Assembly: GCA_001803235.1 (NCBI GenBank)
Contig: MHBL01000159.1
Span: 1-42,920 of the forward strand
DNA from: Lentisphaerae bacterium RIFOXYA12_64_32
GTDB taxonomy: Bacteria > Verrucomicrobiota > Lentisphaeria > Oligosphaerales > YB12-FULL-65-16
DNA: 42,920 nucleotides
Reading direction: 5' to 3'
Under the pieces are notes generated by a model, which searched no databases, was not told the origin of the DNA, and worked only from the letters and a program-made list of their open reading frames with translations. The position numbers and the translations under genes are program-made. Positions 18,201-28,200 of this stretch are shown here, in pieces (within the stretch, counting starts at the first letter, position 1; each line of letters starts with the position of its first letter).

Positions 18201-21200
18201 CAGCGGCGGCACTGGCGCTCGGAGGAACGCAGGAGGATGCCGTCTTCGCTGCTGCCGATGGCGCAACCACCGAAGTTGTCGCCAACACCAGCTTCTTCGT
18301 ACTGAGCATCACGAGCGAGCACGGCAACCCGAAGGGCGCGGGAACGTATCCGGCCGACACGATTGTGAACTGGTATGTCGAGGAAACGGTCCTGGCCCCG
18401 GACAACAGCGGGATCCGGTACAGAGGAAGTCCGAGTACAGGAATGGTTCGCATGAATTCAAACAAGACCATTGTCATTGCGTGGAGCAGGGAGTATCGGT
18501 TCCGCGCCTCAGCCGCGTGGGGCGGATCGGTTGCCATGGACTCGACCGCTGGCCTGACAGGCATGAGTTGGGGGGCTTCGTCCATTTCGGCGTGGGCACG
18601 GGAAGGGATATCGGTGCGACTCCGTCCCGTGAATGAAGGGGGATCTCACTTCACAGAATGGTCCGGCGATATCCCGGTGGGGTTGAGGTATGTTCCGGAG
18701 ATCTCCCTGCCCGCCGACCGACCGCGGGATGTCGTGGCTCACTTCGATGGGGCGCCCCCTGGCGGGCCTGGCGGGGGCTCCACGCTGACAATCAACAGCA
18801 ATTACGGCAACCCGCGCGGGGCCGGGTCCTACCCGGACGGGACCTGGGCCTCATGGTCTGTTACCTCACCTTGGCCTGGTGGCGAGGGGCAGAGGTTTGT
18901 GGCCGATCCGGCCTCCGGTTCCGTGTGGCTGCACGGCGGCAGGACCGTGGTTGTCAACTGGCGGACACAGTGGGCGCTCCTGGTGGATGCGACCAATGGC
19001 TCGGTGGACGTGCCTGACGGGTGGTACTATGCCGGTGCCACTGCCACGCTCACGGCAACGCCTGACCCAGGCTGGCACTTCGTCGGTTGGGTCGGAGACG
19101 TTCCGGACGGACTCGAGACGGACATGCCTCTGGCTGTTACGATGGACCAGCCGCGGAGACTGACGGCGCAATTCGGGACTTCCTACAATCGGCTCTCCGT
19201 TGATAGCGCCGTAGTCCAGCCTTGGACGCAGTGCGCCACGAACCCGAACGAGGGATGGCGTTCAGATGTCTCGCTCTACGGACCGGAGTCGGGTGTGCCG
19301 GCCACGTTCGATGCCGTGCATCTGACCACCAACGGCAGCCCCGCCTTCGACGAGACGTTCGAGACCGGAACGGTCGGGCAGCCGCCACAGGATTGGACTC
19401 CCCAGTTCCCGGGCAACGGCGCCATTCATGTGACGGACTCGCCCGTCTATGAAGGAGCGCGGGCGCTCGCGGTGGCCGGGGCTCCGACACAGGGACAGGG
19501 CGTTTACCGCGGCGGCACGTTCAGTCTGTTTCCGTCCGTCCTGTCTGTGCGTGTCTACGTTCCGGCAGGCCAGCCCCAAGGACAGCTCGCCCCCGCCTTC
19601 TGGTATGGCGGCCGGTGTGTGTCACTGCGGACCGCGGCCAACGACACTCTTGATGTATATCTGGGCGACGACGTGGCGGACGGCACGGGCGCGCCCGTCC
19701 TTTCAGCGCTGACCACCAATGCGTGGCATGAGTTCACTCTGGAGTTGTTCTCGACTCAGGTCTTGGACGGAGATACGGACGGCGACGGGCTCGCAGACGC
19801 TGATGAGATTGACATCTACGATACCGAACCCTTGGATCCGGACACCGATCACGACGGCCTGGGTGATGGGTGGGAAGTGGCCAACGGAACCGACCCGCTG
19901 GGCAATGAAACTCCGCTGATCGCCGAGGGGGAACGCGTGTCCGTCACCATGGATCATGACGGTGTACTGACGCCGTTCTCACTGACGCTCAATGCGTCGG
20001 ACCTCGATGGCGATACGATCTCGTGGGCCGTTTCGTCACCGGCTCAGCATGGGACGGCTTCGGTCAACGGGTCAGGCACGGAGAAGGCCATCAACTACAC
20101 TCCTGCCGCCGGCTACTTCGGCGCCGACAGCTTCGTGGTCCGGGTCGACGACGGAGAAGGGGGTTCCGACACGATCACGGTCGATGTCAACGTTTGCCGG
20201 GAGTCTCTCGTTGTGACGACCGACGAGGACACGAACGTGTCCGTCAGTCTCCTGCCCGGAGACGGCAGCGGCGACCAGCTTGCCTACACCGTGGTCGTCT
20301 GGCCGGCGCACGGCAATCTCTCAGCTTCAGGCATACCGCCGCACCTCACTCACGTGTACGAGTACAGCCCCAACAGCGACGACAACGGAGTGGACCGGTT
20401 CACCTACCGTGCGGCGGATGGTGAACATACCGTCTACATGGGCAGCGTGACCATCATTGTCAACCCTGTCAACGATCCACCCGCAGCCAGCGTCTTGACG
20501 GCACAAACCACCGAGGATCAACATGTGACCGTGACGCTCCAGGGGAGTGATCCTGTCGAGGGTTCGCCGGTGACCTACGCCATCGGCGCCCAACCCGCAC
20601 ACGGAAGCGTCACCCTCTCCGGCACCCAGGCAACCTATACGCCGAACCCGGATTTCCGCGGCCAGGACTCCTTCCTGTACGCGGTGTCCGACGGCACGGC
20701 CAGCGCCTCGGCCAACGTTACTGTCACGGTCACTCCGGTGAACGATGCTCCCGAGGCAGTGGCGCTGACTCTGACATTCGTACCTGCGCCCGACAGGCTC
20801 TCCGTGCAGTTCAACCTCCGGGCACGGGATGTCGATTCCAGCGAGTTCACGTTCGCGATTCCCTCGGGGGCTGAGCCGAAACGCGGGACGGCTGTTATTG
20901 CGGGTTCCGCCTGCACCTACACCCCGAGCCAGGGGTTCACGGGTACGGACGTCTTCTCGTACATTGCCACGGACCAGGATCTCCCCAGCGCGCCGGCCAC
21001 GGTCACCGTTCTGGTCGGCATGGCGGAACCAGTTTACCTGTTGGAGTTCAACGAGCACTGGCTCGGAAACAGCGCGGCGGAAGCACATTTCGTGAACGCC
21101 GGGTTCAGCGATTCCGGCGACTACTCCCTGCCGGTCGGCGCCAGCGGCGTCAGCTTCGCGTATAACGACCGCGGCGGTACAGCGCTGCATTTCGATGCCG

Positions 21201-22204
21201 CGGCGCCGCATTACATTGACGCGAACAACTCCGGCGTCTCCGTCCGGGGCCCGGTCCTGACCTATGGCCGGGAGTTCGTAATGGAAGTCGGACTGCGCAC
21301 CCGTCCGCTCGGTCCGGTCGATCTCATTGTCGATGAAGTCAATGGTCTGCGCACGCTGCACTGGTATCTGGACGTCGACGGGAAGATGCATGTCGACCTC
21401 GGCGAGACCGCTCCGGGCGCCTTCGCTCTCTCAGCCGTCAGCAGCGCCCCCGTGCTCGGGGCCGATGCCTGGACCCGGCTCGAACTGGTCGTCGACTTGG
21501 ACGCCCAGACCCGCGGTGAAGTCGTCGGGATGTATGTGAACGGCCAGGCAACCGACATTGCGGCAGCGGCCGAACAGGCGCCAAGTCTGGAACTGGATCT
21601 CACGGGGTTGCCGGTCACCATGCTCCGACGCCGCGCGGCCATCGCCCTCGATGTGGACTTCATCCGTGTCATCACCGACCTGAAGACCCATTCCGCCACC
21701 GAGTTCCACCCCGGCGAAGTGCACACCGAAGAAGACACGGGCACGCCCCCCGAGTACTCCTCTGTGTCCATCATGGCGCCTGCAACCACCGCGCTGCGGC
21801 GGACCAGGTTCACCATGGTGGAACTCAACGCGATGTCCTCGGCAACGATCGAGAATGACCGCAACGGTGTCGGCGTCGCGTCGCTCTACGATACCCACCC
21901 GAACCCGCCCTGCGTTTTCCACGGCGTGTTCGAGATCAACTTTGCCCTTGAGAAACAGGCGTTCACGGCCGAAACATTCACCGTTGATGTGTATGCCCAG
22001 TACGGAGAGACGCCGAGCGCCTGGAAGAAGATCGCGGAAGTCCCGCTCACCAGGCAAGCCTTGGTTGACGACACCAACCCGGCCGGAATCTGCTGGGTGC
22101 ACCGCTTCTGGGACTCCCACGTTCCGGCTTTCGACTGGACCGCCGCCGATACCGCCGCGTGCGGCCCGGCTGCGACGTTCAACCTGAAGTTCAAGGTGCG
22201 CTGA
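15281..22204 (+). CDS. 2307-aa secreted Ala/Gly-repeat protein with InlB-like, TSP3 and cadherin-like modules
   Basis: I chose ATG 15281 because GAGGAA lies 6 nt upstream and it gives a signal peptide (cleavage near ADA|GD, residue 38); a GTG at 15209 overlapping the previous stop would add 24 residues before it. Residues ~58-1000 are an Ala/Gly-dominated array of 18- or 22-residue units, each starting GG-(T/D/S)-x. Next come two divergent InlB B-repeat-like modules (~1007-1165 and ~1167-1300), both opening with GNP-(K/R)-GAG-(T/S)-YP and the second ending PGWHFVGWVGDVPDG. A lectin-like segment follows, then TSP3 calcium repeats (~1497-1545). Four cadherin-like/Big-type modules (~1547-1913) carry SWAVSSPAQHGTAS, YTPAAGYFGADSFVVRVDDG and PVNDAPEAV. 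The C-terminal concanavalin/LamG-like region is ~1917-2307. A surface adhesin is the likeliest role. No enzyme motif or sorting signal was seen. Confidence 0.82.
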   Translation: MTHSRQYMRIRFGAFDGALLGLALALALASVSRIRADAGDGGNNPQIVVLDPQPTSSTLMVASASAAGKAAIAAGGTPEQVGRAVARVVYRTTPGDVTHEELALQMLETLLVELTAAQMTPVQIARAVLAAYLELAALADIEGATGKAFDLAVRALLLAGLEPAEIGAVLAAIAESDYGLDATEYGARCAGFAAALQVLDGGGNAADAASAAAAAAHAFALSQGAAPADALLAGAAAAGRACTAAGESPQFAGAAAAQAILALGGDASLAIAAAGKAAGAAAQEAGYDVSDIGAEAAAATAVAGGTPAQAGSAAAAAVLAAGGAPEEAWTAAGLGAGGAVVADGGTPAEAAAAAAQAVVTGGGSVAQAASVAGAAAGAAVVAQGGTPAAAGAAAAAAVLANGGDSAGAVVAAGAAAGKAVVIAGGDPVTAGAAAGAAAIAAGGGVQQAADAGAAGALAAGGNALDAGLAAGSAALLAGAGVSVVGELAGHAAADAGGTAQVVGRAAGAAVTAAGGTAAAAGAAAFDAVSAAGGAPAEARKAGGAAAAANVLGAGGEVEEAVAAAVAAVTAESGPVNEIAAAAGRAAAEYYLAKGESAEGIGELVATVVTEHQGDVTTASAVAGEAAGLAVLRGNGTPDAAALAAGGAAKAAGGDSTAVARAVAAMIMSQGGNLEHAATLAADAVAQMGGTPAAAGAAAATIIRDGGGTVSDAALAAAAAAGAAAVALGKTPAQVGAEARTAAIAAGADTATAAMAAGAAAGAAAAAGRENQSQSVVAHDAAVAAKAAVLAAGGSASVAAAAAADAAARVIVERGGAPSLAGTTAANEAMSAGGDVATVAAAAGRAAALAAKATGDEARAATEAAAAAGKAARLAGGSASGIRDAAFSAAVDAGATQELARASAGAAVAQDAAQDVYDGGGAMAAARDAARDAAYAAVIAKGGTQTEAVRAGAAAAGLVVSSAGGSSADAGAAAAAAALALGGTQEDAVFAAADGATTEVVANTSFFVLSITSEHGNPKGAGTYPADTIVNWYVEETVLAPDNSGIRYRGSPSTGMVRMNSNKTIVIAWSREYRFRASAAWGGSVAMDSTAGLTGMSWGASSISAWAREGISVRLRPVNEGGSHFTEWSGDIPVGLRYVPEISLPADRPRDVVAHFDGAPPGGPGGGSTLTINSNYGNPRGAGSYPDGTWASWSVTSPWPGGEGQRFVADPASGSVWLHGGRTVVVNWRTQWALLVDATNGSVDVPDGWYYAGATATLTATPDPGWHFVGWVGDVPDGLETDMPLAVTMDQPRRLTAQFGTSYNRLSVDSAVVQPWTQCATNPNEGWRSDVSLYGPESGVPATFDAVHLTTNGSPAFDETFETGTVGQPPQDWTPQFPGNGAIHVTDSPVYEGARALAVAGAPTQGQGVYRGGTFSLFPSVLSVRVYVPAGQPQGQLAPAFWYGGRCVSLRTAANDTLDVYLGDDVADGTGAPVLSALTTNAWHEFTLELFSTQVLDGDTDGDGLADADEIDIYDTEPLDPDTDHDGLGDGWEVANGTDPLGNETPLIAEGERVSVTMDHDGVLTPFSLTLNASDLDGDTISWAVSSPAQHGTASVNGSGTEKAINYTPAAGYFGADSFVVRVDDGEGGSDTITVDVNVCRESLVVTTDEDTNVSVSLLPGDGSGDQLAYTVVVWPAHGNLSASGIPPHLTHVYEYSPNSDDNGVDRFTYRAADGEHTVYMGSVTIIVNPVNDPPAASVLTAQTTEDQHVTVTLQGSDPVEGSPVTYAIGAQPAHGSVTLSGTQATYTPNPDFRGQDSFLYAVSDGTASASANVTVTVTPVNDAPEAVALTLTFVPAPDRLSVQFNLRARDVDSSEFTFAIPSGAEPKRGTAVIAGSACTYTPSQGFTGTDVFSYIATDQDLPSAPATVTVLVGMAEPVYLLEFNEHWLGNSAAEAHFVNAGFSDSGDYSLPVGASGVSFAYNDRGGTALHFDAAAPHYIDANNSGVSVRGPVLTYGREFVMEVGLRTRPLGPVDLIVDEVNGLRTLHWYLDVDGKMHVDLGETAPGAFALSAVSSAPVLGADAWTRLELVVDLDAQTRGEVVGMYVNGQATDIAAAAEQAPSLELDLTGLPVTMLRRRAAIALDVDFIRVITDLKTHSATEFHPGEVHTEEDTGTPPEYSSVSIMAPATTALRRTRFTMVELNAMSSATIENDRNGVGVASLYDTHPNPPCVFHGVFEINFALEKQAFTAETFTVDVYAQYGETPSAWKKIAEVPLTRQALVDDTNPAGICWVHRFWDSHVPAFDWTAADTAACGPAATFNLKFKVR
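15452..18280 (+). repeat. Ala/Gly-rich helical repeat region, units of 18 or 22 codons
   Basis: Successive peptides begin with GG (or GA/GE/NG) and are 18 or 22 residues long. Consecutive examples are GGTPAEAAAAAAQAVVTG (18), GGSVAQAASVAGAAAGAAVVAQ (22, given here only as GGSVAQ...AVVAQ), GGTPAAAGAAAAAAVLAN (18), and GGDSAG...AVVIA (22). The order of 18s and 22s varies. Alanine dominates, with Val/Ile/Leu at the unit end and Gly-Gly-polar-Pro at the turn. This reads as a solenoid or bundle of short helices. The DNA is correspondingly GC-rich and gives long antisense open frames, which I regard as spurious. Confidence 0.8.
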
Positions 22205-22262
22205 CAGCACCCTCGAGGTCAGAGCCATGTTGACGCAGAATACAGGCAGGAGAACGCACACC

Positions 22263-25200
22263 ATGCGGCCTTTCCCGATGCTTCCGGTGTTGGCTTTGAT
22301 CGTGTTCATGGGTTGCTTCACGCCGGCCCGCGCCGACTCGCGGACCAAGCTGCTGGCGTCAGACGGGGCGGCCAATCACAGCTTCGGCAAGTCGGTCGCC
22401 GTCGACGGCGATCTCGCCATCGTGGGAGCTCCGGATGCCGGAAAGGCGTATATTTTCCGGCGCGAGGGTGACGCGTGGGTCGAGGAACAGAAGCTGACAA
22501 ATGCGACGCCCGGCTTCGGGTGCTCGGTCAGCATCTCGGGCGACCGTGCCGTGGTCGGCGCCCGCGGCAAGTATGACGCCAAGAACTACTTCGCCGCCTC
22601 CATCCCGGGGCACGCATTCGTTTACCGGTGCGACCCCGGGGGCTGGACGCTGGAGGCAGACTTGACCTACCAGTTCGTCACGGACTGGTTCAACCATACG
22701 TATGAGGCCTTCGGCCAGGCGGTGGCCATCTCTGGAGAACGCCTCATCGTCGGAGCCCCGTTCACTTCAAGTTCCGGTCCTCACGCCCCAGATGCCGGTG
22801 CAGTCCACATCTACCGCCGGAACGGGACCATATGGACGAAGCAGAATACACAGCCGCTCTTCTCGCAGAATTGGCGACCTTCCGAGCACTTCGGCACGTC
22901 GGTGGCGATCTGCGGCGACTATGCCATCGCCGGTGCGCCCGACCGTGACGCTGGCGCGGTGTGCGTCATCGGCCTGTCCCGCGGTATGTATGTGAGTAAG
23001 GTCAAGATCAACGAGGCCGGCTACGGTGACCAAGTCGGTGCTGCCGTGAGTATCTCCGGTTCCTATGCACTTGTCGGAGCGCCCGGCAGCGGTTCTGTGC
23101 ACGTGCTGAAACGCTTCCCTGTCGGTGGCTGGGCCTGGCAGGCCAAGTACACCGCGAGTGACCGCGCCGCAGGTTCCAGGTTCGGCTGTGCCGTTGCCAT
23201 CACCGATACGGCCGCTGCCGTCGGCGCCTACGCCGACTGGGGCCGCGGTTCAGCGTATCTGTTCCTCTGCATCGCCGGACGGTTGGTCGAGGTCGGCAAG
23301 TTCACTCCTGCTGGGACTGCCCTTGGCGACTCCTGCGGGTATGCGGTTGCGGCCGACGTCGATGATCTGATCGTCGGCGCCTATGGCGACGATGACAAGG
23401 GCTCCGCGTCCGGTTCCGCTTGGGCCCTGCATGCCGCCCCCCTGTTCGCCCAGTGTCCGACCGCCGTCAGCCGAACCCTTTTCACCGCCGAGGACGTCCC
23501 GGTGGCTGTGGACCTGCAAGCGACCGACCCAGGGGGCGCGGCGTTGACGTTCGAGCTCGTCCATCGCCCCTCTCACGGGACGCTTTCCGGCGTCGCCCCG
23601 GCCCTCGTTTACACGCCCGCCGCGAACTACCAGGCCTTCACGCCGCCGGGCCCGGACTACGCCGGCTGGGAGAGCGTCGCTTTCTATGCGTCCAACGGCG
23701 CCTGGCGCAGCAATCTTGCCGTGAACTCCATCACCGTGTACCCGGTGAACGACCCGCCCGTCATCCCCCCGCCCGCCCAGGGCGAGAGCGTCTCGGTCAT
23801 CATGGCCGAAGACGGGACGCCTGCCCCGTTCTCTCTTACCCTCAGCGCGGGGGACCTGGATGGGGACAACCTGAACTGGTCCATCGTCACACCAGCCGGT
23901 CACGGCACAGCGTCGGCCTCGGGCTCTGAGGACTGGACAACGATCGACTACTCGCCCGCTGCCAACTACTACGGCGCCGATTCCTTTGACGTCCAGGTGT
24001 CCGACGGCCACGGCGGCGCCGACACGACAACCGTCAATGTCACGATCCAGCCTGTGAACGATCCACTCGTGATCGTCGCCACCCCGGTCCCGGACGCGAC
24101 CGAGGACATACCCTATTCGTACCAAGTCGAAGTCCAGGACCCCGACGACCGTAATGACGGCGTCGACCTCGTCTTCTCTCTCAGCAGTCCCGGTCCCGGA
24201 ATGACGATCGACTCGATCGGGACCATCACCTGGACGCCGCCGGAAGGCGTCCCATCGCCCGTGACCGTGACCGTCACCGTACGCGACGGCGGCGAGGACG
24301 GCGTTCAGCCTGCGACGCGGACGTTCACCATCACCGTCCGGCGCGATAACGAACCCCCGGTCATCTCCGGGACCCCGTCGGAAACGATAGACCAGAACGC
24401 CCCCTACACCTTCACTCCGTCAGTGACGGACTCGGATATTGGCGACGCTCACACGTTCAGCATCGAGAATCCGCCCGCCTGGGCCTCGTTCGACACCGCC
24501 ACCGGCGCCCTGTCCGGCACACCGGCGCAGGCGGATGTTGGCGCCACGACCGGCATTGGGATCACCGTGACCGACTCGTGCGGTGTTTCCGCCTCGCTCC
24601 CTGCCTTTGACCTGATTGTCGTCGATGTCAACGACGCGCCGGTCGTCTCTGGCACGCCAGGTACGCGCATCACGCTCGGGATGCCTTACAGTTTCACTCC
24701 CGAGGCTTCGGATGTCGATCCGGCCGACACCACCGCCGCCCTCACGTTCAGCATCGTCAACAAGCCCGCATGGGCCAGCTTCAACGACCCGCGCCTGCCG
24801 GACTATGACTCGAACTACCTGCCTTGGACGCTCCACGGCACCCCCGCCGAAACCGACATCGGGACGACTACCGACATTGTTATCACCGCCACTGACGCTC
24901 ATGGCGCATCGGGCTCCCTGCCGCCATTCGACCTGACCGTGCTCCCGCGCCAGACCGTCGTTACCCTCGACGACGTGGACATGCGTAAGCGCTTCGTCTA
25001 CGATCTGCGTCCCGTGGCACAGGATCCGGACCGCGTGTTCAGTAAGATCGATGTCCACTTCAGTGACATTCATGTAAGCGACGGTCAGCCCGTCCCGTAC
25101 GATTCGCTTGAGAATATCGTCGTGCGGTACTACGGAGACAATGACTTGGCCTCCGAGATCGGTCTCGGGGTTCTGCAGGCGTTTGAAGCGAGTCAGGGGC

Positions 25201-28200
25201 GCCATGTTCAGGCGAGAGATGTCCTTGGCGGCAACGAGGTAGTCTATGTCGGTGACCTTATGGGACTTCTCCATTCCATACCTCCAAACGAGCCCACAGA
25301 CCACTTCACCACCGACGCCCCGCCAACAGTGGCGACCTACACCTATCGTGTCTATACGTGGCTCACGGGGCGCAACGACGACCTGGCGGGCTCTGATCTT
25401 AACACGGTTCTGGTCGCCGGCGACCTCGCCCGGCTCGATACGTCCAATGGCGCCCGTCACGACGGCACGGAACAGGCCGCCGGTGACATCGTCGCATTCC
25501 TCGATGGCTCGGCCGGCAACGGTTCCGTCCATGTCATCTGGTCATATCGAGACTGGCAGACCGGCGAGACCGTTGGGATCCAGGCCCTGCTGGCTGTGCT
25601 CTACGTTGCGCCTTACGGGTATCCGGCGAACGCGCAGTACCTCGATGTGGACCCCGCGGCGGGTGCACTCCAGATCAGCGGCCTTCAGAACGGTATCCCC
25701 CATGACGTCGTGCTCTGCGTGCTCCATGCCGACGGCAACCTGATCGTCTCTAACACACTCACCCTGACACCGGCAACCAGCCCCACGCCGCCTGCCGAAG
25801 ACGACACGGTCATCCAGGACGTGGCGCCGCCGCCTGTCGCCGTCCTGACGGGCATGGCCGGCGATGGCCGCGTCCGCCTGTCCTGGCGCTTCCTGGCCCC
25901 CGTGACCCGGGCCGAGACAGACATCGAGGTCAGCAAGCAGACGCTCGTCTACGGCACTGGCTCGAGTCTGGCGCCGGTTTCCCTTTCCGACCCCGCGGAC
26001 CGATGGAAGGAGGTCGCCGGACTGAAAAACGGGACCCCGTACCGGTTCACACTCAAGGTCGAAGACGCCGCGGGCAACGTCAGTGTCTCGGACACCATCA
26101 CCCTGACGCCCGAGTCGGGGGCGCCCGCGCTCTATGACGTCGCCGGGTTCGAAGTCTACGCGGGCGCGGATGCTGCCACAGGCGTGGGCACGGCGTTCCT
26201 GCACTGGAGCTTCAAAGACCTCACGCTCGGTCCTGATCCCGACACCATCGGCTTCCTCGTTGTGCGCGACGGCAACGGCGCCGCCGAACTCGTGGCCGCC
26301 CTGCCCATCGATGGCTCGACCTCGGGGGTTGCCACGGTCTTGCGGCAGTACAGTTTCATCGACAGGAATCTCGCGGCCGCGATCCCCTACTCCTACACCA
26401 TCTACACCATCGACAAAGCCAACCACCGCTCGCTCGGCGTCACGCGTTCGACCGTCACCGGCGAGGACACCGCCGGCGTCGTGTCGGCGAACTTCACCGA
26501 AGGAACCTCTGTGCCCCAGGCTGCGCCGGGCAACCCTCAGTGGACCGGGTCAGCCAAAGGCGCCAAGCCCGGTCGCGACGCAACGGCGGTGGTCACACCT
26601 GACCCGTCCGACCCGTATGACCTCGTAATCGCCAGCGGGGTCATGCCCATCCGCGCTTCGAATGCCATCAGCCTCGATGGCTACCCAGGAAAGTTCTTCC
26701 AGAACATCATCCCCGAGGCCGATGTCTTCGCCGTCCGGTTCACGCTGACCATCACCGGCGAGGATCCCTACAACGCCCCGGTCACCGTTCTGCAGTTCCA
26801 GGCCAAGGACTACCAGAATTCTGCCTCGACTCCCACCTCTCGCCCCACGACCCTCGCGATCTACCAGGACCGCGTCGCATTCGGCAACCGCGTTGCCCCC
26901 TTCGTCCACGGTGGCGTCGAACACAAGTACGCCATCACCCAGTTCTACGATGACCTCTACCTGTGCATCGACGGCAAGGCCGTGAGCCCGCTTGCCCCCA
27001 CCCCCGGCAAGACGTATCCCGAGGACCTCGCTCCAGCCCCGGCCGCCACGCCCGAAGTGGGTAACGCCTTCGTCCGCTTCGGCGCCCGCGGCGCTAACAC
27101 GGACATTGTCACTAAGTGGTCCGCCTTCGAGTATGTCGTCGGCGTCGCCGGACTGTTCCCACTCGGCGAGCCGTGGGTTGACCCAAACCCGCCTGGCGGT
27201 GTCTCGTCTCTGGCCGTTGGCGTCATCTCCGCGCCTGCGGGTTCCGTCACTGCCAGTTGGACGGCCCCGCTAGATCCCGACGTCCACACCTACCGCATCA
27301 CCATCGACGGTCTGCCCCAATTCAAGGTCTTCACACATGACACCGCGGTCACCGTCGCCGTCCCAGATCCGAACCCCGTGCCGCACACGCTCTCGGTTCA
27401 GGCGCTCGATACCTTCGGCAACCGCGGGCCGGCCGCCTCGGCGCCCTTCCAGATTCTGCCCTACGCCGCTGGCGGCACAGCACTCATGATCGTGACCAAC
27501 CCGACGGAGACCGGCTTCGACATGGTGGGCTTCTCGCAGGTTACACCGGGGACGATCTCCGAGAGTCAGGACCACCAGTGGTTGTCGTTCAGCGAAGGGG
27601 CAACGTACGGCCTGACTCCACAATTAGACCCTGCCCGGGACACGTGGAGTATCGAGTTGACCTACGCCATCAGTCCGGCGCCGGTGACCGTGGGCGGCGT
27701 GGCCTGCAGCAAGATGAGCGACGGCACGATCCTCCGCCTCAATGGCACGGCCGATCTGCGGATCGCCCCGGACAAGCTCTTCTTCCGCAATGCGGCGGTC
27801 GGGACCTTCGTGTCCGGCGGTGACTCCCACGTTCTGCGCCTGATTAACCACGACAACGCTCTCCACGTCTTTGCCGACGGTCGCTACCTCCAGACCGTGA
27901 CCGGGCTCGATCTTGCGGACCTGCAGGCGGGGGATGTCTTGTCCACGAACGCATCGAAGCCCAACATCAACAAGCTGATCCTCGTCCATGGCGCTACCAA
28001 GGCGGACGGGATGGCGGACCTCTTGCATCCAAGCGCGCTCTGGCCCACCCCGGTCTTCTCCCTCGGGACGTGCACCCCCAGCGTCGCCAACGGCGTGGCC
28101 TCCGTCACGTGGGATGCCCTGAACACGATTGTCACCGGCACGGCTACCGTCGACTTGTACCTGCTCGAACCGAAGTTCACGGCTCTCAACCAGGCCGGCA

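Noticed and set aside
15428..18322. 964-codon open frame on the minus strand opposite the Ala-repeat region
   Set aside because: GCN/GGN-rich sense codons remove stops from the antisense frame. Its translation is low-complexity Arg/Gly/Ser/Cys, and the sense frame has a signal peptide and recognisable domains.
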